Origin: Amaranthus tricolor
Taxonomy: Eukaryota; Streptophyta; Magnoliopsida; Caryophyllales; Amaranthaceae
Direction of reading: 5' to 3'
Assembly: GCF_026212465.1 (NCBI RefSeq)
Contig: NC_080048.1
Location: 37,414,375-37,478,374 of the forward strand
DNA length: 64,000 nucleotides
Below, in pieces: positions 13,157 through 22,659 of this stretch (position 1 is its first letter; every line of letters begins with the position of its first letter). A program made the translations under genes and the position numbers. The notes below the pieces were generated by a model. It saw only the letters and a list, made by a program, of their open reading frames with translations. It was not told where the DNA came from and made no database searches.

Positions 13157-13346
13157 TATTTTCTACAATTGAGAAAATGACAAGGTTATTTAATGATTTT
13201 GTGTATCATTAGAGATATTAAAGCATATTAGTATTATCTCCCCCTGATTTAATATCTCAAACATAATAAGCACAATATAATCATAAATAAAAATAAAATA
13301 GATAATATTAATAGATGATAAAACAAAAAAAAAAATATATATATTG

Positions 13347-13511
13347 CTAAACAAATGCAAGATTTATAATTAATTTTTGGATAATTAGGTAAAGCATTAA
13401 CGCTACGAGTAATACAATTAAACCCATAATGATAAGGAATGCTTCTAGTATTTTATTTATATTATCGGAAATTGGATTGATGTGGGTGTTTGTAGATGTA
13501 TTGTTTGCCAT
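13347..13511 (-). CDS. 54-residue membrane microprotein ORF in the copia leader
   Basis: Reading from ATG 13511-13509 to TAG 13349-13347 on the minus strand gives an uninterrupted 54-residue frame. The first about 22 residues are polar and Asn/Thr-rich (MANNTSTNTHINPISDN), then comes one strongly hydrophobic stretch of about 20-23 residues (AFLIIMGLIVLLVALMLYLI, residues 24-43), then a short tail with a Lys. This predicts a single-pass membrane peptide. A TATA box stands about 110 bp upstream with a pyrimidine-rich leader between them. It lies between the 5' LTR and gag, where copia elements normally carry only an untranslated leader. I recognise no homologue. Whether it is expressed is unknown. 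Confidence 0.45.
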   Translation of the reverse strand: MANNTSTNTHINPISDNINKILEAFLIIMGLIVLLVALMLYLIIQKLIINLAFV

Positions 13512-13618
13512 AGATAGTTGAAGGAAGAAGGAGATAAAGAAAAAAAATATTTATTTATTTATTGTGTTTGGGATAAGGTGTGAGTGGTGTGTGTGTGTTT
13601 GTGACGGGTAGAAGACCC

Positions 13619-13626
13619 TATTTATA
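13619..13626 (-). promoter_or_regulatory. TATA box upstream of the leader microprotein ORF
   Basis: TATAAATA within CCCCTATAAATAGGG on the minus strand, a textbook plant TATA box. It is followed by an A/C-rich then CT-rich leader and the ATG at 13511. This is inside the retrotransposon and separate from any LTR promoter. Confidence 0.5.
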
Positions 13627-13681
13627 GGGGTTAAAAAGACCATTTTCATAATTGATCTCCAAGATAAAAAAAATGGTAAAA

Positions 13682-13739
13682 ATTATTATTATTATTATTA
13701 TTATTATTATTTTTATTGTTATTATTATTATTTTTTTTC
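13682..13739. repeat. (ATT)n microsatellite in copia leader
   Basis: A nearly pure ATT repeat of about 50 bases ending in a T run, directly upstream (on the minus strand) of the internal TATA box. Confidence 0.9.
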
Positions 13740-14209
13740 AGAATTGAACCCTTGACGATTTACTTAAATTATAATTTTCGGACCACTCTGGCATTCATCC
13801 CAGGGTGATATTTTTACAATTAGAAAAGAATTTTATGTTGTGTAGAAATTATGTAGTCATGTGTGCTAAAAATCTGTGTTATAGGTAAATTAAGACTATT
13901 TATTATTATAATGTTAAACAAAATAGAATCAAATGAAATCGTGATTTATTATTATTTGAAGGTGAAATTAAATTTTATGAGTTTATTAAGTGATTACATA
14001 ATTTTATAGACTAAAGTAACCAAATGCATATGCACATAATATGATGACATGATCAGATAAATAGAGATAAAACTGTCCATAAAGGCGATAAAAATGCTAA
14101 ACTAGCTAGTACATAAAGGCGGTCATTACAAAATAATATTAGCCAGTCCATATAGGCGGCTGAAAAAGTAAAAACGAACATAAAGATTAAACGACATTAT
14201 TAAAATAAA

Positions 14210-14569
14210 TTATTTATGGGTTAATAGTCTGAAAACGTTTACTACTAGTTTCTCCGCCTTCGTCATTTTTTCTTTTATTACTTTCTTGTGGGACTGTAGG
14301 ATCATTAGTAGGTTGGACTGGTGGGTTATCAGTAGATTGTGGTAGCTGATTAGTAGGTGTTGTGCTGGTGGATTAGTTGCATTATTAGGACTTGGCATTG
14401 AGCTTTCATTTATATGTGTATTATTTGGATTATGTCTTCGCAGTTGGTTTGAATCACTATTAGCTGGGTTGGTAGTAACATATATACAATTTTCTTCAAG
14501 GATAAAGTATAGAACGGTGTTAGTAACACCTTGAATAATAATATTGATATTGTTTAATTGTTGGTCCAT
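14210..14569 (-). pseudogene. first leader ORF of the copia element, frameshifted
   Basis: A 119-codon frame starts at 14569, about 75 bases after the primer-binding site, with MDQQLNNINIIIQGVTN and a Pro/Asn-rich middle. From about 14370 the neighbouring frame has the better composition: a Pro/Thr/Gln-rich stretch ending in a basic tail with KRK and SSKR and a TAA at 14216-14214. The simplest reading is one ancestral ORF of about 120 residues with a single frameshift. The coiled-coil-like start and basic tail recall a nucleic-acid binding accessory protein, but no family is recognised. Confidence 0.4.
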
Positions 14570-14657
14570 ATTGTGGCTAAAAAAAATGTTATAATGTTTT
14601 GAGAAAAAAAAAATTACCTTTTTGGGTTTTTGAGAGCAAAAAATGGTGCTGATAACA

Positions 14658-14866
14658 TGTTAAAAGGTAGGGAGAATATAAGGAGAAAAGTAGTATAAGA
14701 GATAAACTTATATCAGTTTTCTTCTATTTCATTATATATATCAGTATTCAAGATCTTGCACATATATGTAGTGCAAGATGATCAAAGGAGACAAATATGT
14801 TACTATTGAAAAAGATAGAATCCCACAATCCAATGCATTCAATGTATTGTTCCATCAATCACAACA
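14658..14866 (-). repeat. 5' LTR of the copia element
   Basis: 209 bp, same ends as the 3' LTR. It carries an extra 11 bp near its start and about five base differences. The right-hand target duplication AGATT follows at 14867-14871. Confidence 0.92.
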
Positions 14867-15589
14867 AGATTTTTTTAAACTAGAATAAAAACTTAACACA
14901 ATTTTAGTTTTAAGTTCTATGATAATACAATTTTAATTTTAAGTTTTATGATTAAACAAAAAATAAATGCAATTTCTAGCTACATTAAAATAGATGTTGA
15001 TAAATTCAATATGCAAATTCTTCTTCCGCTCTCTATATTTTTCCATTAATCTCCTCAAACCACAAATAGCTTCAGTGGTTGATCTTCCTATCATGAAATC
15101 AAATCAGTTTTCTGTTATCACTGTCTCTTCTCAAATTATTCTCTTCTCTCTCTTTCCCACAATTTAATTGAGTATAGAACTTTAATCCCTTTATAATTTT
15201 CGCTTATTTATGCATCATCTTTGTTTTTATAAAGTGGTGTAAATGTGTTGCTCCTTTATTTTTGTGGTATCCTATGTGTTCTCAAGATAACATTAAGGAG
15301 GTTAGTCAGCCAACAAATAACCTTTTCTCTTAAACTCATTGACACCTCAATCGGGTTGTTATCAGGACTAACTACCTTAATGCTCTTTATTATTTTGAGA
15401 GCTTCTTCTACTTCCTCCGTGTAATATCACTGTTTGACCATAATCATGTTTTCTTTGGATGTCGAAAGTCTATCGACCCTCCTCCTTTGTCTCCTAGTCT
15501 CATTAAGTAGTTGAGAGAAATATTAACACCATCACGTCACCTCATTTTGATGTCCTCTTATCTCAAAAGCATTCATCCATCCTCAATCT

Positions 15590-15720
15590 TTCTCGAGTCG
15601 GGGGACTCCTTTGGCCGTGTTCTCCTCCAAGGGTATGAGTTGCCGCCGTTCTTCCCTCCCCAGACCCTATCTATAATTTTCTATGAGCCGGATATACTGG
15701 GTTAGATGATGATGATGATT
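15590..15720 (+). repeat. SINE-like dispersed repeat, 3' part
   Basis: The stretch with GGGTATGAGTTGCCGCCGTT, a CCTTCCCTCCCCAGACCC-type block, a GGATATACTGGGTT motif and a terminal (GATGAT)n tail is shared with 59600-59735. A conserved 3' block ending in a simple repeat suits a plant SINE. The 5' tRNA-like part was not identified. Confidence 0.5.
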
Positions 15721-15989
15721 CATCCGTCCTCATCCTTGATTTACTTCACCCTCTAAATCTTTCTGCTGTCTGAATCTGGCCTTTGTAAGCTTATTTATTT
15801 TTAATAAATAAAAAAAATAAATAAACTTTCCTCTAAACTAATTCAAAAATTAAGTAGGGCGCATGCACATGACTCATTAGGATGAGTTATAAAAAAAAAA
15901 ATACAATTACATTGAGATCCGATCTCGTATTTGGCATCATAAAAATTAAGGAAAATTAAAATGTTAAAAAATGTTAACGGCCAAACAAA

Positions 15990-16153
15990 AGGAGGATGGA
16001 TCGTGGAGCGCAGAGAGGCACCGCAACAACCTCAACCCGCCGCGTCATCATCTCTCCAAACCATTTACCCTTTCGTCTCTCGCCGGCGACATCGACAACC
16101 ATAAAATCTTGGCATCAATTCGCCGCCGACCACGGCTGTTATCTTTAAAAATT
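15990..16153 (+). other. probable 5'UTR exon of the alpha/beta hydrolase gene
   Basis: A GC-richer island in AT-rich surroundings, ending in the donor AAAATT/GTAAGT at 16154. The matching acceptor TGTTTCAG ends at 18419, 100 bp before the hydrolase ATG. The open frame through this exon does not continue into the hydrolase, so it is read as untranslated. Transcript data would be needed to confirm the link. Confidence 0.5.
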
Positions 16154-16734
16154 GTAAGTTTCTGTTTTCGTCTTTTTGTATAGTTTTCGATGATTCTTTT
16201 AAATGCTAAATTTTTTTTTGATGAATCGAGTTGAAGATGATAAATCTGATGTATTTTTGTAAGTTGTTTGATTCGACGCATTAGGTTTGATCTGATGACT
16301 AATCTTTGAAACAATTTTAACATCATTTGAAATAATGTTTATATTTGTAGGTAATTATACTCCTAATTAATTTTAAAAATATCGGCGAACAATTGTTTGT
16401 TGCAATTGTTTTTTGAATCAGGATGTGTTAGCATATTGTAAAATGTAGGGCGCATAAATACTGTTGATTAAGATTTCTAAATTACCGTGACAAAAAACAA
16501 TCCACAGGATCTCTGACTCTTAAAGTGGTTTTGCAACTATTTTCGCGATCATTATAAACTCATAAGTAGGACAGGTTGCTTCTATGAGGTAGAGGAATAT
16601 ATTCCTGCTTTTCTGATGTTTATAGCATGAATTTTGTTGAGTTAGTGTGGGCGGAGGCAGATATTAATGTATGCCTAATTGCCTATATTTAGGAGTCCTT
16701 TTGAGTCTTGGGTCATTAAATAAAATTAATTACA

Positions 16735-16903
16735 GCAAGTCTTATATGAGACGAGACACGTATCACTGTAAGACGAGCCCATACAAGCAGCTCATTAGTA
16801 AAACAAACATAAAAAAACAGTCAAATATGAATTCACACTAGTACATGAAGCAATTTTTTTTAGATAGTTTGGACTGACCCAATTGAGGCCGTCTCATGTC
16901 TAA
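16735..16903. repeat. MITE-like repeat with GAGAC ends
   Basis: The left end has ATATGAGACGAG with an internal GACGAGCCCAT, and the right end has GCCGTCTCATGTCTAAC. A related copy lies at about 40330-40550. Borders are approximate. Confidence 0.35.
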
Positions 16904-17126
16904 CCATTTCAACATTAAATCATTAATAAAAAGGTGTTTACGGGTTAAGAGTATAATTTTTGAATTAGTTGTTGGAAATTAAATCTTGTCCGTCTATTTT
17001 TAATTTGATAATAACGTGACCTCCTCTAACTTACGGCTTAAATCCACTATGGAGTATGGAGCCTTTTTAGCCTACTCATGATGGACAAATTACACTTTCA
17101 ATTTTCATATACTATAGTCTTATTAT

Positions 17127-18172
17127 GGGTTGTTTGGTTGGTTGTCGGTATTAGATGATGGAAATAATATGGAAAGTAAATGTAATTTTGATGTAAAAAT
17201 GAAAGAAAATAATTTAGACCCCAACAATGGTAGAATAATGGTTAGAAGTTGAGCGTAAAACAAGGGATGAACAAAAGAACAACAAACAATCAACACAATG
17301 TGTATCCCCTCAAAAGATGATTACTTTTATTAATATATTCAACAATACGCTAATGACTAACCACACACACTTGGGAACAAGCTCTCAAGATATTAATTCC
17401 ATTCAACAATGGAGATCACTCATAAACTAATACAATGAAGAAGACAACTTGATTGGTTTACGCAAACCCTAGTTTTTCTCATGTATTAGCCTTACTCTCA
17501 TGTTTTCTAATGATGTTCTAAGCCCTCTTATATAGCATACAACACATTAGAAACCCTAGGACAAAATGTCTTGCTCCCCAAACCAAAATCCCGCAACATT
17601 AGAATCGCGATTTTGGCCTGGACAAGCCTGCTCGAACGAGCTCCAATGCTGCTCGAACGAGCAGATCATGCTCAGCAGCTTCACGTCTTGATCAAGCGAT
17701 TCCCCTTTTGTGCCTTGCCTCGTTCAAGGCACTCTATTGCTTACTTGGTGCACTCTAATGCATTGATCAAGGCTTCCCTTGCCTTGCCTGATGCACCCCA
17801 TTTGCAACACACTCTTGTTCTTCGTTGCACCATCACTATGACACATCGAAGACCTTCTTGTGTTGCTCACAACACCTTGAGCATTGGCTTGAGTGATGAA
17901 GCCATTCATACTTGGTTGATTTTGTACTTGCTCTAACAAAATAGTTCTTGACAAGTTTAATAGTCATATATCTCATTTCTTCACAAAATTCGTTCGAATG
18001 TATTATCAATTGCAGGTGCAATATTAGATGGTAATGAAAATTGTAAAAAAAAAAACATTTTTATGATCAAAGTTTTATCATCATGGAATGACAATTTTAT
18101 GAAAATTTATACCATAAATCACTCATTACCACCATTTACTAATTACTACCGACAACCACACAAAATGCTAAT
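17127..18172. mobile_element. hAT-like MITE in the hydrolase 5'UTR intron, split by an insertion
   Basis: The left end TTTGGTTGGTTGTCGGTA and the reverse complement of the right end (TGTGTGGTTGTCGGTAGTAA) are inverted repeats. The interior resembles the uninterrupted relative at 62197-62507 (shared TCTTGACAA, TATGGTCATA-like and CTTTACAAAAT-like blocks). The middle is split by a 727-bp LTR-like insertion. Confidence 0.6.
17212..17938 (-). mobile_element. solo-LTR-like insertion inside the MITE
   Basis: Flanked by AAATA (17207-17211 and 17939-17943). Read on the minus strand it begins TGTTAGAGCAAG, has a TATATAAGAG box (near 17530), and then a leader-like stretch with AAACCCTAG. It contains the palindrome GCTCGAACGAGC twice (about 17631 and 17653). 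Its far end does not finish in a clean CA, so the border there is uncertain. The 121-codon frame inside it is not considered a gene. Confidence 0.5.
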
Positions 18173-18519
18173 ATTTTTTAGCATGTATTATAGTGTTTTA
18201 TATAAAGACATCGAATAGCGGTTTAAGGATGGATATGTTCATCTTTATAACTGGATTGTTGGAAACTTTATCCTTTGAGATAAGTTGGAAGTTGTTGGAT
18301 GTCGTTGATCTTCAAAAGTGAATTGTTGGAAACTTCATTTTTTGAGATAAATTGGGAAGTTTGTCAAATTTCAGTTTAGTTTTGCCTAGCTACATTTTGA
18401 TTCAATATGTTTGTTTCAGCTTTTGCTAATCTGGAGCAATGTTAGCCGCATGCATACAGAAATTCTCTTAGAAGAGGGAAAAATTTTCCTGGGAAGTGTT
18501 TTTAGTCATATAGTCGACC

Positions 18520-19569
18520 ATGTTCAACAGAGGAAATAAATCACTTTTTTCATGGCGATCTGCTCAGAGATGTCAATTGCCAACTTTTGCCATTGTGCTG
18601 GGTTTAGTAGTTATTGTCACTTTACTTTTTGCTCTATGCAGCAAGGAAAATACAGTCATAGATGTAAGCACACATGCTCATACGAAGCAGAGTCTCGAGT
18701 TTCAAGTACTTCCCAACCCTACCGTGGAATTTATCAAAGGAACGGAAGTCATTTGGCAAATACCATCTGATCCTAAAGCAGTTCTTTTTATAGCTCATGG
18801 GTGTGATGGCAGTGCCCGTAACTTTTGGGATAAATGTTCTAGGTGTCGGAACTGCGTGGGGTTGCCTGAGGAAAAAAAAATCGTACTTGATGCCCTCGCT
18901 CAACGTTTTGCTGTACTTGTCGTAACAAGCACCGATGCTTGTTGGTCATATGCAAAAGATGGATCGAGAGTCAAGGAAATCACGAGTTGGTGGTTAAAGA
19001 AGCATAATTTAGTTAAATCTCCATTAGTTGGGTTAGGGGCTTCTTCGGGTGGCTATTTTCTTTCGGTTCTTGCTACGGAGGTTAGATTTAAGGGTATCGT
19101 TCTTATGATTGCTGCCGGACTTTATGACAAGATGGGTAACATCCCATACGACTACCCTCCGACACTCTTCGTGCACATGCCTAAGGATGTGAAAAGGAAA
19201 AGGAAGATCGATAGACATATTGAGATGTTGAGAAAGAAGGGCATAGAAGCTAAGGAGATCAAGTGCATGGAATTGGCCTTGACACCGCATTGGCTTGCTG
19301 ATAGAGTTTCGGGTTTAGATCAAACCACATCTTTGAAGTTATTCGAATTGTTTTGTTCCAAAGGATTTATTGATGCGAAAGGTTATATGAAAAAGGACGG
19401 CCGAGTGACTCTTTGGAGAGAAGCTCTCAAGCAAAGCAACATTGGTTTTACATATAAATCTGAAATGATGAATTACATTCAAGAAGAACTGAATCTTGCT
19501 TATGCTTATCATGAAATGACAAGCTTGCAATCGGATCAGATCTTTGAATGGCTAGAATTCCACCTTTAG
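18520..19569 (+). CDS. membrane-anchored alpha/beta hydrolase fold protein
   Basis: An intact 349-residue frame in one exon. Residues 21-40 form a hydrophobic segment (PTFAIVLGLVVIVTLLFALC) after a basic N terminus, predicting a type II membrane anchor or signal-anchor. The fold then starts with an HG oxyanion motif (IAHGCDGSARNFWD, H93-G94). The nucleophile elbow is GASSG at 173-177 with Ser175. His257 in TPHW is a good candidate for the catalytic His, and Asp223 (MPKD) a possible acid. A Cys-rich loop (C106, C109, C112) follows the HG motif. It belongs to a plant family of uncharacterised alpha/beta hydrolases, and its substrate is not deducible. The start was chosen because it is the first ATG of the long frame (context GACCATGTT). 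A short upstream ORF (ATG near 18438, 10 codons) lies in the leader exon that begins at 18420. Confidence 0.88.
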   Translation: MFNRGNKSLFSWRSAQRCQLPTFAIVLGLVVIVTLLFALCSKENTVIDVSTHAHTKQSLEFQVLPNPTVEFIKGTEVIWQIPSDPKAVLFIAHGCDGSARNFWDKCSRCRNCVGLPEEKKIVLDALAQRFAVLVVTSTDACWSYAKDGSRVKEITSWWLKKHNLVKSPLVGLGASSGGYFLSVLATEVRFKGIVLMIAAGLYDKMGNIPYDYPPTLFVHMPKDVKRKRKIDRHIEMLRKKGIEAKEIKCMELALTPHWLADRVSGLDQTTSLKLFELFCSKGFIDAKGYMKKDGRVTLWREALKQSNIGFTYKSEMMNYIQEELNLAYAYHEMTSLQSDQIFEWLEFHL

Positions 19570-20094
19570 CTTATTACCATGATGAACATTTACTCTTATT
19601 AGTTGTACTCTATTTTGAGCAGAAAATATTCAAATGTTCTGTTAGAAAGCTGTAAAATTTTACCCAGGCATAGCATAAGGACCCATAAAATGTTTGAGAT
19701 AAAAGAGAAATGTGTAAGCTTTGTAGGAGTCATCATCATACGCGGTATATCCGCTCATAAATGCTATGATCGGAGTTCAGAGAAAATTGAAATACGATAT
19801 ATTAAACCCTTATCGAAGGAGATAAGAAGGTTGAAACCAGTTAGATTGTCGTTATAGAAAGACCAATTAAGGAAGGTAAAAAAACCCGAAACACGCTATT
19901 AACAAGACAAATGATAAGAAAAAAAATGTAAGCTTTGGTGTTACTCTCATATAATGACTTAATGAGTATCGGCTTAGTGTTACATGGTTAGTTAATCTTC
20001 TCGCGAATCACAAATTAAAAAAGCAAACTATGATCTATTTTAGGCCATTCTTACCACATTTCTCTATTATCCCTTAAAAGGAAGTACGGTTATG
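19570..20094. other. hydrolase 3' flank
   Basis: The 3'UTR and flanking AT-rich sequence. An open frame at 19603-19857 has no recognisable features and is treated as chance. Confidence 0.4.
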
Positions 20095-20102
20095 GATTGT
20101 AT

Positions 20103-20720
20103 CAGGGCTGACCCTGAGATTTTAAGGGCTCAAAGCAAAACTTAAATTATGGGCCCTCACGATAAATCTTTTCTATTTTATTTTACTTGCAACTTTATGA
20201 TAAAAAATGTCGCAATGTGATACAACGAAAAAAACAAAGAAAGTATAAAACAGATTAAAAAAATTGTATATCTATAATATTGGATGTAAGCACCCAAAAA
20301 AAAAATTAACTCAAATGAAATTAGTCAAATAAACACATAAGCAAAGCAATTTGAAAAAGGAAACAAATGGAAAATATAAAAATATTCATATATTTATGAG
20401 AATTATAATTCTAGAAAATGAACACACAAAAAAATTATAAAGTACTTATTAGGAAAATTAGCTAATATTTAATGACTTAAAGTCCATTTAAATTTCGCAT
20501 ATGTCAAATTGTGCACACTATATTATAATTATTGCAATAATACATGTTTAAAATCAATAAACAATGTGTATAAGACAAGAATTGTAGCTTAGCTTAATGG
20601 TTAACAATCTTATCTTTCACATAATAGATTTGGATTCAAATCCTCATAAAGATAAATTATAATTTTTTATTGATGAGCCCTAGGCTTGGCTTGGCTTGCC
20701 CTTGCCCAGGACCAACCCTA
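20103..20720. mobile_element. hAT-type non-autonomous element
   Basis: The left end CAGGGCTGACCCTGAG and the right end (reverse complement TAGGGTTGGTCCTGGGC) are imperfect terminal inverted repeats of the CAGGG type common in hAT elements. The flanks GATTGTAT (20095-20102) and GATTATAT (20721-20728) match at 7 of 8 bases, the 8-bp duplication expected for hAT. No transposase is encoded. Confidence 0.6.
20581..20650 (+). repeat. tRNA-Glu-like relic inside the hAT-type element
   Basis: An A-box-like TAGCTTAATGGTTA, an anticodon-loop-like CTTTCAC (TTC, Glu), and a B-box-like GGATTCAAATCC stand at tRNA spacing. The acceptor ends do not pair, so this is a tRNA pseudogene or the head of a tRNA-derived SINE. 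Confidence 0.4.
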
Positions 20721-20729
20721 GATTATATT

Positions 20730-21986
20730 TCACCTTTCCTCACCTAGACGATATATTTTTGAGCATAATATTAAATTGTTGATCATGATGATGGTGAATT
20801 ATGTGTATTTAAATACTAAATACACTTAACATTTTATCATTTATTGTTCCCACGTATTTTACAACAACATATATCTGTCGAACATATGTAATTATCTTTT
20901 GCACCACATTTACCAGTGGCAAAACAAGTATCAACTGTACCAACATAGAGGTTTTACTTGGTTTACTCCTTTCTCTTGAAGAACCACTTTATCATAACTA
21001 AAGCTCATTGCAGAAACACCTATATTTATCATAATAATAATTCATCATGTAAATTAATTCAAAAATATATTTAACTATAGATCTTGCTAACAAACGCTTT
21101 CGAGGCTTTGTTTTTAGAATATAATAATTTAAATTTAAAATTATATTAGCATTAATTATATTACCTAATATAGAATAAAATTTAAAATTTATCATCAAAT
21201 TAGACGTTTAAATATATTATACTTCCTCTTATTCACCATATACATCTCATTTAACTGCGCATTATTAAAAATTATAATAAATTGATATTAATAATAATTG
21301 TATTGAGATGAATCAAACAAGATCCCAATGACTTTGTTAAAACTTAAAGATTAAGAATATAATACAATTTACGAGTGATTGATAAATAGTGTTAAAAGTC
21401 AAATGAGACGCTTATGATGATTCGGAGAGAATATTAATCTTGACTTTTATTTTGTTCCATAATTTGCTCTATAGAAAAAGAAGTATTGTTATGGATTCTC
21501 ATTAACAAAATAAAAAAAAGGTTTGTAATAAATGTAACAAATATTTTATGTAATTAAGTCAATTAACATTAAAAAATTTCATGCAAATTTTAATAAAATA
21601 AAGAAAAACAATAAAATGTGTGTAAATGTAAATTAACCATTATTAGTATTTTTCTTTTTAAGCATTAATGACAAAAATTTGGTAAAAGATGATAATAATA
21701 TTTATTAGTTAAATTAACATTAAAACTTACCACACCACAAGATGCATAGTACCACTAGCATGAGGAACATACATGATATCTTTTGAGCCATTTATAAATA
21801 AGATTTTAAGAATTATAAAATGGGTTGAAAATTAGTTTTTTTACTAAGTTGTGTGAGATATGTAAGAAATGTATTATAACTTTGTCTATTTATAAACTTG
21901 TGAAATACTACTAATTAGGAGTATAAATTATTATAAATTATTTGATATTAATCTATATGATTTGTTTCTTTTTTATACTTATATTA
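20730..21986. other. AT-rich intergenic DNA, no gene recognised
   Basis: No coding potential seen on either strand; only short chance frames. Confidence 0.4.
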
Positions 21987-21988
21987 TA

Positions 21989-22252
21989 CTCCCTCCGAAC
22001 CAATTTAGTTGTCCCATTTTCTTATTTGGTAAAGTCTTTTTAGTTGTCTCATTTTTATTTTTGTCAATTCTAAATATCCTTAGTTCACACAAGTAATTAC
22101 GAACATACCCTCATATACTTTACTTACCCAACTACCTTTCACTATTTACCCTTCACTACTTACCGTTTACTACTTACCCTTTTTAATGGACCCCACACCA
22201 TCCTTAATAACCGTGCCCAAGCAAATGGGACATCTAAATTGGTTCGGAGGGA
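21989..22252. mobile_element. Stowaway-type MITE
   Basis: The terminal inverted repeats begin CTCCCTCCGAACCAATTTAG on the left and, reverse-complemented, TTCCCTCCGAACCAATTTAG on the right, flanked by TA on both sides. This is the mariner-related Stowaway design. Confidence 0.85.
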
Positions 22253-22574
22253 ATATATATTATGTTGTTACTTTCTTAGTCATAGATGATCCGTTAATTA
22301 AATAAATTGATATTATTTAATTTTTATAGAAGTTAATTGATTCCTATTTTACAAATCTATAATAATATGATGATATTTTTTATTTTCGAGGTAAAGACAA
22401 TCTCTTAGTGGTACGAGGGCGAAGGGTATAAAATCTTCTTGTAGATGGTAAAAATAATCAATTAGATAGTTTATCACATGGGTGAAAGAAAAAATCTTTA
22501 ACAAGGCTAACTCATATAATCTAACATTATAAAATGTATTTGGAATTGAAAATTTATGTTACCATATTAACTTC

Positions 22575-22577
<3 letters not shown>

Positions 22578-22652
<75 letters not shown>
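22578..22652. repeat. (TA)n microsatellite
   Basis: About 37 uninterrupted AT dinucleotides. Confidence 0.95.
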
Positions 22653-22655
<3 letters not shown>

Positions 22656-22659
22656 TTTC

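Larger units (their letters stand above)
8846..14866 (-). mobile_element. complete but inactive Ty1/copia LTR retrotransposon
   Basis: The 6.0-kb element lies in minus orientation, bounded by two LTRs and 5-bp target duplications. In transcript order it has the 5' LTR, primer-binding site (TGTTATCAGCACCA, about 14657-14644), an unusually long leader with two small ORFs, gag with a zinc knuckle, protease, a truncated integrase, reverse transcriptase, RNase H, the polypurine tract AAGGGGGAG (9052-9044) and the 3' LTR. The order protease-integrase-RT-RNase H makes it copia. By eye the LTRs differ at about five positions plus one 11-bp indel, so insertion was fairly recent, yet the coding region is broken by stops, frameshifts and an integrase deletion. 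It sits about 90 bp downstream of the tRNA-Leu gene. Confidence 0.93.

Noticed and set aside
13347..13511. envelope-like gene reading of the leader membrane ORF
   Set aside because: Envelope-like ORFs lie after pol and are much longer; this one precedes gag and has a single short membrane segment.
15971..16183. 70-codon frame as a separate gene or hydrolase N terminus
   Set aside because: The frame does not join the hydrolase frame through the splice sites seen and starts from no conserved sequence; treated as 5'UTR.
17571..17936. 121-codon plus-strand frame
   Set aside because: It lies wholly in the LTR-like insertion, opposite to that block's own TATA orientation, and has no family features.
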